Shown one piece after another: positions 34,125 through 42,897 of a DNA stretch of 64,000 bases. This DNA comes from Brevibacillus invocatus (GTDB taxonomy: Bacteria; Bacillota; Bacilli; Brevibacillales; Brevibacillaceae). The translations under genes were made by a program, and so were the position numbers. The stretch lies in the NCBI RefSeq assembly GCF_003710915.1, contig NZ_RHHR01000029.1, forward strand, positions 98,901 to 162,900. Reading direction: 5' to 3'. The notes below the pieces were generated by a model that was not told where the DNA came from, did no database searches, and saw only the letters and a list, made by a program, of their open reading frames with translations. The stretch's first letter is position 1, and each line of letters begins with the position of its first letter.

Positions 34125-35790
34125 CTAGAATGAATACTCCCACCACCTATAGAGGTGGGGGTTTCTTATGTGTCGTCCTTATCGGACGCTTAACACAAGC
34201 GGAGTTGACACAGCGACAGCCGACAGGCCGTCCAACCCCTCTATTCCATTAGCGAATACCTTTGGAACTTCTTTTCGCAAAATGTTGTAGGCTCCGTTCA
34301 CATCGGCATTGATCAATGTCCCGTTTGCGCAACGGTACATGCCACGGTGAATTCGCTTCCCTGAAAAGATTGCGATTGTATCGCTTTCACCATACGTAGG
34401 GATGTCGTCGTTATCTAGGAAGCTTGCTTTTGAAGTGTAGGATTCTTCCCTCACGATGGTTGTCATCCCTGACCGCTTTGCCTTGTAGCGAATCATTTGA
34501 ATCAACAGGTTGTGCGGAATGTGGCAAAACGATTGATTGTTCCTTTTGCCCATATTGGATTCGCTTTTCCATTGGGTGTTATGACCAATGACAATCGTTC
34601 CGATCTGCTCTTGTAAAGCGATTTCCACAATGGCATGACTTGCCTTATGGAAGATGTCCTTGATTTTGAGAAATCGCTTGCGATGCAAACGTTCCAGTCG
34701 TTTCGAGGTCTTTTGTCCTTCATGCGACTTCTTTCCTTGGCGCAAAATGCCAACAAAATACGCCTTTTGCTTGTTGTAATACTGATTGATCGACTTGACA
34801 ACTTTGCCCTTGACCAACGTAGGCGTTCTGCCTGTATTGGTCACAATGGTTGCAAGGTTATCAATGCCCAGATCAATCGCCATCACTCGATCCAAAGGAT
34901 GCTGTTGCGGTTGCTCGTCACAAGTAAAAATGAGTTCCACCACATAGCGTCCGTAGGACGGAATCACTCGTACTTGCATAAGCCTCCCGTTTGTAAAGCC
35001 GACTTTCCCAATATTCAACCGTTGCTTCGTAAAAGGAAGCTTCAAGAACCGATGATTCCTGATTTCGCAATCCTGATTCGTGAAAATGAACTCTTTTTGT
35101 GGAGTACGGCAATACTTCGGAATCCGTGGCTTTCCTGACAAGGAAGTTGGATTGCTCTTATACTTCTTGATTAAGGCAAAAAAACTCTTCCAATTTTGAA
35201 ACGCTACTTTCATGATGTTCTGACTGCTTTGCGTCGGTAAGGCTCGATAGTTTTCCTGCCCCATCGCTTTGAACAGCGCATCGAGGAAGTGGTAGCTAAG
35301 CATCGGTTCTTCCTTGGTTGGAAGGGGAAGCAGGTTCGCTTTCACGTCTTTACGCTGCTCCTCAGGCTTCATGCTTTCCTTTACCACCTTTTTCTGGAAA
35401 GCAAGAAATTGATTCTCATTCATTGCATCCAAATGTTGATGAATGAGGTCCATCACTTCCTGTTGGAGCGGTTGAAGCTCCTTGCCTTGGGTGAGAGCCG
35501 TATACACCTGCCGAATGAAGAAGTTCGTGGTGTTGTACAAGCTTTTGGCTTGTTGACACAACTGCTGAAAGTACGGAAAGAGCCGATGTCCTGGTTTGAT
35601 CCAGATCTGGTAGGTTTGGTAGGAACCTTTGTCGTGCATGTGTTTTCACCTCCTTTTGCAAGCGTCCTGCATACGGAACATTCGTTCGTTATGTTCTCTT
35701 TGATTATATGCAAAAGAAGGAAAAAAGAAAAGCGATTCACCCCACCACTTATAGAAGTGGGGGTACTCTCGCTTAACTTAGATAGATGAT
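34125..35790 (-). mobile_element. IS200/IS605-type (IS1341-like) element, tnpB only
   Basis: The tnpB gene is flanked by matching subterminal hairpins. At the 3' end of tnpB CCACCT-ATAG-AGGTGG lies at 34144-34159, and upstream of tnpB CCACTT-ATAG-AAGTGG lies at 35745-35760. Both are followed by G-runs in plus orientation, as expected for IS605-type ends. No TnpA (Y1 transposase) gene is present, so the element would need a transposase in trans. The exact termini are not defined; the ends given are approximate. A guide (omega/reRNA) would be encoded at the tnpB 3' end and 34120-34180. Confidence 0.75.
34179..35639 (-). CDS. tnpB: TnpB-family RNA-guided endonuclease with altered RuvC and zinc-finger residues
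   Basis: A 486-residue TnpB homologue. RuvC-I is VMAIDLGIDNLATIV with the first Asp. RuvC-III is INADVNGAYNIL with the last Asp. The RuvC-II position, usually I-V-x-E-x-L, reads IGTIVIGHNTQWKSES: Gly stands where Glu is expected. The zinc-finger CxxC pairs are also missing (EESYTSKASFLDNDDIP, then RGMYRCANG). This is the known EESYTSKAS subgroup of IS1341-type proteins and may use a relocated glutamate. The ATG has AGGAGGTGAAAACAC. Confidence 0.88.
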   Translation of the reverse strand: MHDKGSYQTYQIWIKPGHRLFPYFQQLCQQAKSLYNTTNFFIRQVYTALTQGKELQPLQQEVMDLIHQHLDAMNENQFLAFQKKVVKESMKPEEQRKDVKANLLPLPTKEEPMLSYHFLDALFKAMGQENYRALPTQSSQNIMKVAFQNWKSFFALIKKYKSNPTSLSGKPRIPKYCRTPQKEFIFTNQDCEIRNHRFLKLPFTKQRLNIGKVGFTNGRLMQVRVIPSYGRYVVELIFTCDEQPQQHPLDRVMAIDLGIDNLATIVTNTGRTPTLVKGKVVKSINQYYNKQKAYFVGILRQGKKSHEGQKTSKRLERLHRKRFLKIKDIFHKASHAIVEIALQEQIGTIVIGHNTQWKSESNMGKRNNQSFCHIPHNLLIQMIRYKAKRSGMTTIVREESYTSKASFLDNDDIPTYGESDTIAIFSGKRIHRGMYRCANGTLINADVNGAYNILRKEVPKVFANGIEGLDGLSAVAVSTPLVLSVR

Positions 35791-35830
35791 CTTTGGAGGG
35801 AGTGCAAGTTTTGTTGCCAGAATGCTCCAA

Positions 35831-36499
35831 TCATACTCCTGCTTCAGACTCTTCACCGGAAGCAGCCCCCGCTTCTTCAGCAGCTGTGGCTGCTTCCTGT
35901 TCCAATTGAAGCTGCTGCTGATGCTCCCTCACCGCCTTCAACCCGCTCGTAATCGCGACGAACATCGCAATATAGGACAACGAGACAATCACTTCCATAC
36001 CCACCGTAAGCAAGAGCAGGTTGATAGAGTACTCTTCCTCCATCAACAATCTTCTGTTCAGAAAGCTATAGATCATATGAGAAAAATAATAGTAGGGAAT
36101 GAACGCGCGCAGTCTTTTCCCATGCTTTTTGACACTGGTATCATACTGGATCAAAAAACGCGACATATTTGAATAGATCGTCCAAAGCCCGACGATGTTG
36201 TAGAACGGGATCAAGATTCGGCAAAGCGCCCCGCCAGGTGTGACCGGATAATCCGGGCTGATCTCCTTGTATTCTTTATGCACGCGATAAATCCAGCCTA
36301 AAAATAAAATCGTCGCAATAATTGCCGCAATACTGGTAAAAATCCCAACTGCAATATCGAGATCTATCACGAATTCCATGTAAAACGGCTCATTCCACGC
36401 TTCGACCAGGCTAAATAGCAGGCTGACCCCTGAACTCGCCAAACCAACTATCAAAAAGACAAATAAATATTTGCCCCATGCATCGACTTTTTCTTGCAT
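35831..36499 (-). CDS. DUF4328-like four-helix membrane protein
   Basis: A 222-residue membrane protein with about four hydrophobic helices (12-32, 48-68, 95-115, 162-185). WIYRVHKEYKEISPDYPVTP and LIPFYNIVGLWTIYSNMSR fit the DUF4328 family, whose function is unknown. The C-terminus is a Gln/Glu/Ala-rich soluble tail. The ATG at 36499 has AAGGAGAGTCAGTGAG. It starts 26 bases after the stop of the Lon-like gene, so the two are likely one operon. Confidence 0.7.
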   Translation of the reverse strand: MQEKVDAWGKYLFVFLIVGLASSGVSLLFSLVEAWNEPFYMEFVIDLDIAVGIFTSIAAIIATILFLGWIYRVHKEYKEISPDYPVTPGGALCRILIPFYNIVGLWTIYSNMSRFLIQYDTSVKKHGKRLRAFIPYYYFSHMIYSFLNRRLLMEEEYSINLLLLTVGMEVIVSLSYIAMFVAITSGLKAVREHQQQLQLEQEAATAAEEAGAASGEESEAGV

Positions 36500-36524
36500 C
36501 TCACTGACTCTCCTTTTTTCTCCC

Positions 36525-37301
36525 TTACGGCAAACTCGCTAAATAAACCAGGGCTTCATCCAAGGTTTCCACGGGGACAATCTTCATCTTCGGATTGACC
36601 GTAAGCTGATATTGCTCTGCTTCTTCCTGATTGCTCAAGCCATCGTAGAAAAAGGAGTACACTTCCTTGTCTTTGGGAACCAGAAAGTGGGTGACGCCCT
36701 GCTCTTCTGCCGTCAGCAGCTTTTCCTGGATTCCGTCAATAGAGCCAACCGTTCCATCGAATTCCATCGTCCCGGTCCCTGCAATCATGTACTTCCCACC
36801 TCTGGAGAAATCCTCGCCCGTCTCTTCCTCCACTAGCCCGATCGCGACCATCAGACCAAAGGAATCACCGTGATACTCGGCAGCCTGATCCATGATGCTC
36901 GCATATTTCTCGTCCTGTGAGTCCTCCTGGTTCACAGAATATCCTGAAACCTCAATAGCGTTGGAGACAACCATTTCTTTATAATCGTCGCCAATCTCTT
37001 CTGCCTCATCGTCCAATTCGACCTCTTCTTCACTCATGGGGCGAAACCTCACATCTCGCTCCTCAGCCCAATAATCCATTTGCACCAGGATTTTTTCGAG
37101 ATTGTTGGCCGTAACCCCACCTTCGATATAAGTAAAGTACACGTTGCCATCAATGCCCAGCTTTTGAATCGACACGATCTCTCCCGTCGCGTAAAAGCTT
37201 TCGTAGCGCGGATAGGCCAACAGGAGGGTAAGCACTGTAGGAATGGCCAGCAATCCCGCCAAGACCCATTTTTCTTTCTTGTTAAATTTCACGTTGATCA
37301 C
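36525..37301 (-). CDS. Membrane-anchored Lon-like (S16) protease domain protein
   Basis: A 258-residue protein with an N-terminal signal anchor (KWVLAGLLAIPTVLTLLLAY) and a C-terminal Lon-type proteolytic fold: DSFGLMVAIGLVEEETGEDF followed by GTGTMEFDGTVGSIDGIQEK. The serine is in GDSFGL and the lysine in GIQEKLL, the usual Ser-Lys dyad of YlbL/Lon-like proteins. An acidic stretch (EEEVELDDEAEEIGDD) lies between. It differs from YlbL in lacking a recognisable PDZ domain. The start is a GTG; 37292 has better ribosome-site spacing than 37301. Confidence 0.75.
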   Translation of the reverse strand: MINVKFNKKEKWVLAGLLAIPTVLTLLLAYPRYESFYATGEIVSIQKLGIDGNVYFTYIEGGVTANNLEKILVQMDYWAEERDVRFRPMSEEEVELDDEAEEIGDDYKEMVVSNAIEVSGYSVNQEDSQDEKYASIMDQAAEYHGDSFGLMVAIGLVEEETGEDFSRGGKYMIAGTGTMEFDGTVGSIDGIQEKLLTAEEQGVTHFLVPKDKEVYSFFYDGLSNQEEAEQYQLTVNPKMKIVPVETLDEALVYLASLP

Positions 37302-37384
37302 CTGTCAGTAGGTTTCTTTTCCAAATTATACAATTTTTCATTATACATGAATACAGGATTTCCTTTCCGGTTATTCCCATGTAC

Positions 37385-37413
37385 AAAAAGAAACCCGAGA
37401 CAGCGGCCTCGGG
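37385..37413 (-). terminator. Terminator of the solA-like gene
   Basis: CCCGAG and CTCGGG form a stem 23 bases after the stop, followed on the minus strand by TTTCTTTTT. Confidence 0.85.
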
Positions 37414-37435
37414 CAGTGGTGAGAAAATAGCCTAA

Positions 37436-38566
37436 TCACATAAAACGTCGCAGTGAAAATGGAGTGATATCCATCTCTGTCTTCCCTTTCAAGCTCATCT
37501 GCATGGCGATTTCGCCAATCGCGCTGGCAAACTTGAAGCCGTGAGCCGAGCAGGCTGAGATGAGCAGGACATGCTCGTGGTCGGGATGACGATCGATAAT
37601 AAAATCGTGGTCGGGCGTCCAGGTGACAAGACATACCTGTCCGCGCTTGTTCTGGCGGGACACACCCGGGAAAAAGCGTTCGACCATGAGGGCCAAATCC
37701 CCCTCATCATCGGGCTGGGAACCAAATTCCCTGTTTACCTCGTCAGGGTCAACGATTCTTCCTGCATCATGGCTGCCTATTTTCAACCCGGAGCCCTGGA
37801 TGCTAGGGAAGCCATAGAAGCGCTCTCCCGGCAAATCCATGAAGTACGAGGGAAAAGATCCAAGTCCGTACAAGGCTTCGTCAGCTTCGTACCACACTGC
37901 CGTTTTTCGGAAGGGCTGCAGGGGAATGTCAAGATCGCGCAGCAGTGAGCCAGTCCACGCTCCAGCGGTCACAACCAGCCTGTCCGCCTGAAAATCCCCC
38001 TTTTCCGTATGCACAGTCACGCCGTCTGCATGATAGGTAATCCGATTCGCTCTCGTGTTCATGCAGAGCTCGGCTCCATGATGCTGTGCGACACGGCGAT
38101 AGGCGGAAATGCACGCCTCGCTGTAGAGCAGCCCGGAATTTGGTTCAAAGGCGCCAATCAAGTCGTCTTCTATCCGAATCCCCGGCCAACGCTTCCGCAC
38201 TTCTGCCGCTTCCAGGATCTCCAGCGGCAAGAAAAACTCCTTGGAGCTGGCGATTTCCTCTATGAGAAAAGGAGAATCCGATTTTCCAAGTCCCAATACG
38301 CCAGTCTTCTCGAAAAGGCGCTCTCCCGTCTCTTCCTCCAGTTGATGCCATAGCTTCTGAGCGTGCAGCACCAGCGGTACGTATTTTTTCCCTTCCCCGT
38401 AGGCGTGCCGTATCATGCGCGTATCACCGTGATGGCTGCCCTGATGATCAGGCGGATCAAATGCGTCCAGCAACAGCACACTGGCCCCCTGCTTGGCGAT
38501 AAAGGCCCCTGCAGCCATTCCCATCGAGCCTGCCCCTAAGACGATGACGTCAACTCTCTTCTTCAT
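37436..38566 (-). CDS. solA: N-methyl-tryptophan oxidase / monomeric sarcosine oxidase-like flavoenzyme
   Basis: A 376-residue FAD-dependent amine oxidase of the MTOX/MSOX family, which oxidatively demethylates N-methyl amino acids. The dinucleotide motif is VIVLGAGSMGMAAGAFIAKQ. The family signature SHHGDTRMIRHAYGEGKKYV surrounds the FAD. CLVTWTPDHDFIIDRHP and LISACSAHGFKFAS with the FAD-linking Cys are present near the C-terminus. GGAGGGGGTACTGGA precedes the ATG. Substrate (sarcosine or N-methyltryptophan) is undecided. Terminators on both sides make it monocistronic. Confidence 0.88.
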   Translation of the reverse strand: MKKRVDVIVLGAGSMGMAAGAFIAKQGASVLLLDAFDPPDHQGSHHGDTRMIRHAYGEGKKYVPLVLHAQKLWHQLEEETGERLFEKTGVLGLGKSDSPFLIEEIASSKEFFLPLEILEAAEVRKRWPGIRIEDDLIGAFEPNSGLLYSEACISAYRRVAQHHGAELCMNTRANRITYHADGVTVHTEKGDFQADRLVVTAGAWTGSLLRDLDIPLQPFRKTAVWYEADEALYGLGSFPSYFMDLPGERFYGFPSIQGSGLKIGSHDAGRIVDPDEVNREFGSQPDDEGDLALMVERFFPGVSRQNKRGQVCLVTWTPDHDFIIDRHPDHEHVLLISACSAHGFKFASAIGEIAMQMSLKGKTEMDITPFSLRRFM

Positions 38567-38594
38567 TCCAGTACCCCCTCCAGGCTTTATCTCT

Positions 38595-38629
38595 AAAAAA
38601 CAAGGCCCCCTCCTAATAGGAAGAGACCT
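38595..38629 (-). terminator. Terminator of metQ
   Basis: AGGTCTCTTCCT and AGGAGGGGGCCT form an imperfect stem with T6 on the minus strand, 30 bases after the metQ stop. Confidence 0.7.
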
Positions 38630-38659
38630 GTGTAGACGGGTGAATAGACAGACTGCCGA

Positions 38660-39514
38660 TTACCAGGCAGCTACCATCGAATCACCGTATTTTTCTTCAA
38701 CGAACTTCTTCACCTCATCAGACTGGTAAGCTTTCACCAGCTTTTGGAACACTGGCTTGTCTTGTTCTCCCTCACGAACGGCAATAATGTTCACCCAAGG
38801 AGAATCTTTTGGTTCCATGTAGATGGCGTCTTTGGTTGGAACCAATCCAGCTTCGATCGCGAAGTTGGTGTTGATCACGGCAGCGCTCATATTACCCAAT
38901 GTTTTAGGAATGAAAGCGGCATCCAGTTCTTTGAAAGTCAGGTTTTTCGGATTTTCTGCGATGTCGAGGACAGTCGCTTTTACACCTTTGCCTTCTTTCA
39001 ATTTGATCAGACCAGCGCTTTCAAACAGAATCAGAGCGCGTGCACCATTGGTCGGGTCGTTTGGCAGACCTACGATGTCTCCTTCTTTCAGCTCGGAGAT
39101 ATCTTTGATTTTCTCGGAATAGATACCGATCGGGAAGTTGATCGTATCAGCCAGCTTCACAACTTTCGTGCCGTGGTTTGCATTGAACTCTTCCATGTAC
39201 GGTACGTGTTGGAAAGCGTTGGCATCGAGATCACCTTTGTCCAAAGCTTTATTTGGCAGCACGTAGTCGTTGAACGGTACGAGCTCCAGAGTCAAGCCGT
39301 CTTTTGCTGCTACGTCTTTTGCTACTTTCCAGATCTCTTCTTCCGATCCGGACATTACGCCGATTTTTAGTGTTTCATTTTGTTGTTCGGCAGCTGGTGT
39401 GCCACCTTCAGAACCAGTGCCGGTTTGTGGAGCTGCTTGCTGACCGCCGCCGCAACCAGTCACAACCAAAGCCAGAGCGAGTCCCATAAATAGAGATAGA
39501 TATGACTTCTTCAT
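38660..39514 (-). CDS. metQ: MetQ-type methionine-binding lipoprotein, orphan
   Basis: A 284-residue lipoprotein of the NlpA/MetQ family, which delivers D/L-methionine to MetNI. The signal peptide ends in LVVTGCGGG. Ligand-domain landmarks: LKIGVMSGSEEEIWKVAKDV, DLDANAFQHVPYMEEFNANH, GIYSEKIKDISELKEGD and DPTNGARALILFESAGLIKL. GGGGGACATT precedes the ATG at 39514. No metN or metI gene is next to it and no S-box is seen upstream, so partners are encoded elsewhere. Another amino acid or dipeptide ligand is possible. Confidence 0.85.
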   Translation of the reverse strand: MKKSYLSLFMGLALALVVTGCGGGQQAAPQTGTGSEGGTPAAEQQNETLKIGVMSGSEEEIWKVAKDVAAKDGLTLELVPFNDYVLPNKALDKGDLDANAFQHVPYMEEFNANHGTKVVKLADTINFPIGIYSEKIKDISELKEGDIVGLPNDPTNGARALILFESAGLIKLKEGKGVKATVLDIAENPKNLTFKELDAAFIPKTLGNMSAAVINTNFAIEAGLVPTKDAIYMEPKDSPWVNIIAVREGEQDKPVFQKLVKAYQSDEVKKFVEEKYGDSMVAAW

Positions 39515-39666
39515 AATGTCCCCCAAATTTTGTTAATATTTCCGATTGGATAACTACGAATTAAATTATCCACATCTTCTCTAGTTTCGTCAATCCTTTT
39601 TCTATTTATTAATAAACTTATCGTGTGGTCATTCATGGATGTGATTCTACTATAGTGCTTCTGCCA

Positions 39667-40086
39667 TCAGGAGGATAAGATACAGGAGAATTCTTTGCGC
39701 GTAACCTGTTCCGGCGCTCGATCGAGATACAGGACGATTTCCCCGCCTTCTTCTTTAACCTCGTACATTTTGATAGACAGATCCGGCGAGAACATCGCTT
39801 TCCCTGTTTTCAGGTTGAATTCCCAACCGTGCAGCGGGCAACGAATGATCTCATTGTGATTGCCGTAGATGTACTGATGCGGATCAGAGGGTAGCATCGT
39901 TCCCACAACCGAGCCGTACAGCATCGGAACACCCTGATGGGGACAGCTGTTTCGAAAGGCGTAGCAGACTCCCTCTGCACGAATCAAGCCGATTTCTACT
40001 CCGTTGACTTCGATCAGCTGCCGCGAGCCTTCCTGCATTTCCTCGGCAGGACAGACGACCAAACGATGCTTTTCTTTTGTACTCAC
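39667..40086 (-). CDS. Rieske [2Fe-2S] ferredoxin-like protein
   Basis: A 139-residue single-domain Rieske protein. The cluster ligands are Cys48/His50 in NSCPHQGVPM and Cys83/His86 in IIRCPLHGWEFNLKTGKAM. Soluble Rieske proteins of this type transfer electrons to oxygenases or act with amidohydrolases in aromatic or heterocycle breakdown. It starts with GTG (AAGGGGAGACGGGAA upstream), 19 bases after the amidohydrolase stop, so they form one operon under the TetR-type operator. Confidence 0.87.
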   Translation of the reverse strand: MSTKEKHRLVVCPAEEMQEGSRQLIEVNGVEIGLIRAEGVCYAFRNSCPHQGVPMLYGSVVGTMLPSDPHQYIYGNHNEIIRCPLHGWEFNLKTGKAMFSPDLSIKMYEVKEEGGEIVLYLDRAPEQVTRKEFSCILSS

Positions 40087-40105
40087 TTCCCGTCTCCCCT
40101 TCCTA

Positions 40106-41215
40106 TTAAAACCGGAATGACTCCAGCGGATTTTGATAAAAGATCTTATCCTTCAGCTCTTGCGGGAAGTGCAAGAACGCCCGATCCAGCTCGTCTCCGT
40201 CCCAGTGCGGATAATCACTGCAGAACAGCAACATGTGCTCGGCGTCGATCATCTGAATGATTTCGATCAGGTCTTTTGGTCTGGCAGGCTCCTCGATGGG
40301 CTGGGTACCGAAGCGGATATTGCGGCGAATGTACTCGCTTGGCAGCATTTTCAGCCAAGGCACCTCATGACGCAACGCCTTCCAGTTCTTGTCCATCCGC
40401 CACATCGTCGGTGCGATCCAGGAAAAACCGTATTCGATGAAATTGACCTTCAGGTTCGGAAATTGTTCAAAGACACCGTCTGCGACGAGACTGATGACAT
40501 TGCGCTGACCGATCAGACCCAGCGAGGTGTGCCACTCCATATACGTAGAAGCCGGTCCGACCCCAGCAGTCGCTGCATACTCCCCAGTACCCTCAGAATC
40601 CGGGTGCAGCACGATTGGAAGATTGTACGCCTCAGCAATCTCATAGATTGGCCAGTAGTGACGTTTGCCCAGTGGAATATTCACGCAGTGCATGTTGATC
40701 CCGACGATTTCAGGACGCTTGCCGATGCGCTCGATCTCTTTTACCGCCGTTGCCGGATCAAGCGGGGTGATCTCCATCGTCATCCGGTAGCGTGGATCGC
40801 TTTTGATCCATTTGTCATACAACCAGTCATTGGCAGCGGACGTGTATTTCGCTGCTACCTCAACATTGTGGAAAGCAGCCATCGTCCCGTGACCAATATT
40901 CAAGATACCGTAGGTGGTATTGCAGCGATCCAACAGATCTTGCGCCAGAAAAGCAGGATCACTGCCGGGAATATCGCCATTTGGCGGAAAAGCATCCGCA
41001 CGCAAAGGCACTGGCAACGGATTGGCATACGGCGAGGAAGGAAACTTGAAGGAACCGCTGTTTTGCTTCGCCAGAGCACCCTTGGCGAATTTGCCGATAT
41101 TCATATACTGCTGGATCGATTCGTCCAGATAAGGAACCAACTCGTTGAAATCGCTCAATACCGGATGGATGTCACAATCGATCAAACCACCCGTTCTTTT
41201 GGACTGCGCTACCAT
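40106..41215 (-). CDS. Amidohydrolase-2 family metal-dependent hydrolase/decarboxylase
   Basis: A 369-residue TIM-barrel amidohydrolase. Metal-site segments: LIDCDIHPVLSDFNELVPYL (D-x-H), NLPIVLHPDSEGTGEYAATA (His), and LLFCSDYPHWDGDELDRAF (S-D-Y-P-H-W, catalytic Asp and substrate His). This is the Amidohydro_2 branch that includes aminocarboxymuconate-semialdehyde and hydroxybenzoate decarboxylases, common in aromatic degradation. With the Rieske protein it suggests catabolism of an aromatic or heterocyclic compound. The actual substrate is unknown. Confidence 0.88.
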   Translation of the reverse strand: MVAQSKRTGGLIDCDIHPVLSDFNELVPYLDESIQQYMNIGKFAKGALAKQNSGSFKFPSSPYANPLPVPLRADAFPPNGDIPGSDPAFLAQDLLDRCNTTYGILNIGHGTMAAFHNVEVAAKYTSAANDWLYDKWIKSDPRYRMTMEITPLDPATAVKEIERIGKRPEIVGINMHCVNIPLGKRHYWPIYEIAEAYNLPIVLHPDSEGTGEYAATAGVGPASTYMEWHTSLGLIGQRNVISLVADGVFEQFPNLKVNFIEYGFSWIAPTMWRMDKNWKALRHEVPWLKMLPSEYIRRNIRFGTQPIEEPARPKDLIEIIQMIDAEHMLLFCSDYPHWDGDELDRAFLHFPQELKDKIFYQNPLESFRF

Positions 41216-41258
41216 GCCAACACACCTCTTTTGAATGGAGTATTTTGAATACGGTCAT

Positions 41259-41278
41259 ATTATGAACGCGTTCATAAT
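41259..41278. promoter_or_regulatory. Perfect 20-bp palindrome, probable TetR-family operator
   Basis: ATTATGAACGCGTTCATAAT is a perfect palindrome in the 120-bp gap between the TetR-type gene and the amidohydrolase. It overlaps a candidate promoter on the minus strand (TTCAAC, 18 bases, CATAAT). TetR proteins bind palindromes of this size, so repression of the amidohydrolase-Rieske operon is the natural reading. Confidence 0.7.
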
Positions 41279-41335
41279 TTAAGTTGAACCTATTATCTCT
41301 CTCCTGAAAAAGAGGGTCAAGAAGAAAAAAACGGA

Positions 41336-41983
41336 CTATAGCGTCCGCATGATGGTTCGGATGTATTTCATGGTTTTCTCGGCAGCTTCCTGCGGGTCGG
41401 CATCCCGACGCTTGTTCAGCACTGTCGTCATCATCCCTTCCCAGATCAGGACAGCCATATCGTTGACCTCCTCAATTTTCTCATCCGACAGCTGCTGCTC
41501 CTGCTTGGCCAATTCCAGCAATGCCTTGCTGCGCGAGGTGAGATCCGGATCGTACAGCATCGGCCTGATCTCTTCTGTAAAGCCGATCAGATCGCTGGAG
41601 TAGATGGAAAAGTAATGCTCCAGCATGTCCTGAGGTTTTTGCCCCAGATCGGCAATGAACAAGGCGTGATAGATTTGCGGTTTGGCAAAAGAATGTTTGC
41701 AAAAGCACTCCCAGCTCAGCACGTACTTGTCCACGTACGTCTCTCCCCGCTCCAGATACAGCGGAAGCTCTTGCAAGTATTCCTTCACAAATCGCATGGA
41801 GGCAAAGTAGAGAAGATGGGACAGCTCTTCAAAATAATTGTAGATCGTCGAACTGGTGTATCCTGCACGTTCCCCGATTTTTCGGGCGCTGACATGCTCG
41901 ATGCCCTCCTCCTCGATGATCTCCACTGTCGCATCCACGAAATATTGCAGCATCCGCTTGATCTGCTTTTCTCTTCTCGCCAT
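41336..41983 (-). CDS. TetR-family transcriptional regulator
   Basis: A 215-residue regulator. The N-terminal HTH reads GIEHVSARKIGERAGYTSST followed by IYNYFEELSHLL, the TetR signature. The C-terminal domain has an all-helical ligand-binding form rich in aromatic residues. The ATG at 41983 has GAAAGGTGGCCGCTT; an upstream in-frame start at 42013 is possible. It lies directly upstream of the amidohydrolase-Rieske genes in the same direction and probably responds to their substrate. Confidence 0.87.
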   Translation of the reverse strand: MARREKQIKRMLQYFVDATVEIIEEEGIEHVSARKIGERAGYTSSTIYNYFEELSHLLYFASMRFVKEYLQELPLYLERGETYVDKYVLSWECFCKHSFAKPQIYHALFIADLGQKPQDMLEHYFSIYSSDLIGFTEEIRPMLYDPDLTSRSKALLELAKQEQQLSDEKIEEVNDMAVLIWEGMMTTVLNKRRDADPQEAAEKTMKYIRTIMRTL

Positions 41984-42220
41984 AAGCGGCCACCTTTCTT
42001 GATATCTGCTCATGGTCAAGCAGAACTCTTCATCTCCCTGATTATACCGTATCCGGCAAGATAAATGGCAAAATCACCCTGATTGCAGGTTTTTGAGCAT
42101 TCCGTAGAGTAAGATATTTATGAGATTCGTTTTTCCATATGTTAGATCGAACAGCTTCAAAAGCAGATCGAGAACTTACATGAAGCTGAATCCATGAGGA
42201 ATCTAGGAGATAACCAAGTG

Positions 42221-42868
42221 ATGCAAGATTATGACTATCTGGTGAAGATGTTCAACTCAACGGATGATAAAGGAGCTGGCCATGATTTTGATCTGCAGCA
42301 TCAGCCCGGAAGCCAGGATTACAAAGCCGTCCTGAAAGCATTTGTACAGCACGAACTGAAGAAGGAAATCCGCAGTTTTATAACGGTAAGCCACTCTGTC
42401 AATCCTCGAACCATGCTGGTCACGACAACAGACGGTACCGCGATCGAAGTGCGCATGCAAAAACTGAACAACCTCGATCACATATGGAGAGTTACGGGTT
42501 CCAACTGGATGACACCAACTGGCTACGCTTCAGCTGACGAACGCTACCGCATGTTGCAAATAGAGGAGGCTCCTGTCCAAGTTCGTGAATGGGCAACCCA
42601 ATGGATGGCCTCTTCGGATTGGGAAAAACACTACTTGCTGCTCGGCGAAAAAACGTACGTATTGATCAAAACCTCAGAAAGCAACACAGACTCTGTGGAA
42701 TTGCAGGATCTAGGTTTTTGGGCAGGGGAACTGTCCGTATCATTCCAGACGTTTGATTATAGCAAAACAGCAGATCCCTCGCTGATTAGCGATTATCTGC
42801 TGCTTGAAGTAGACTATGCTGCCGAGCATGGGGTCAGCTTTAGGGAATCCTACTCCTACCGCGAGTAG
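42221..42868 (+). CDS. Hypothetical soluble protein
   Basis: A 215-residue protein starting MQDYDYLVKMFNSTDDKG. It has no signal peptide, membrane helix or recognised domain. The middle contains LVTTTDGTAIEVRMQKLNNL and the end YLLLEVDYAAEHGVSFRES. The latter part (GEKTYVLIKTSESNTDSVEL) looks like a protease-complex inhibitor-type beta fold such as PrcB, which is only an impression. AGGAGATAACCAA precedes GTG/ATG at 42218/42221. A single gene between a TetR gene and a convergent hydrolase. Confidence 0.6.
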   Translation: MQDYDYLVKMFNSTDDKGAGHDFDLQHQPGSQDYKAVLKAFVQHELKKEIRSFITVSHSVNPRTMLVTTTDGTAIEVRMQKLNNLDHIWRVTGSNWMTPTGYASADERYRMLQIEEAPVQVREWATQWMASSDWEKHYLLLGEKTYVLIKTSESNTDSVELQDLGFWAGELSVSFQTFDYSKTADPSLISDYLLLEVDYAAEHGVSFRESYSYRE

Positions 42869-42897
42869 CTGGAGAGCCTTCTAAAAAGCGCTACATC

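Noticed and set aside
39515..39660. S-box or T-box upstream of metQ
   Set aside because: A methionine transporter gene suggested it, but no S-box core or T-box sequence is present before metQ.
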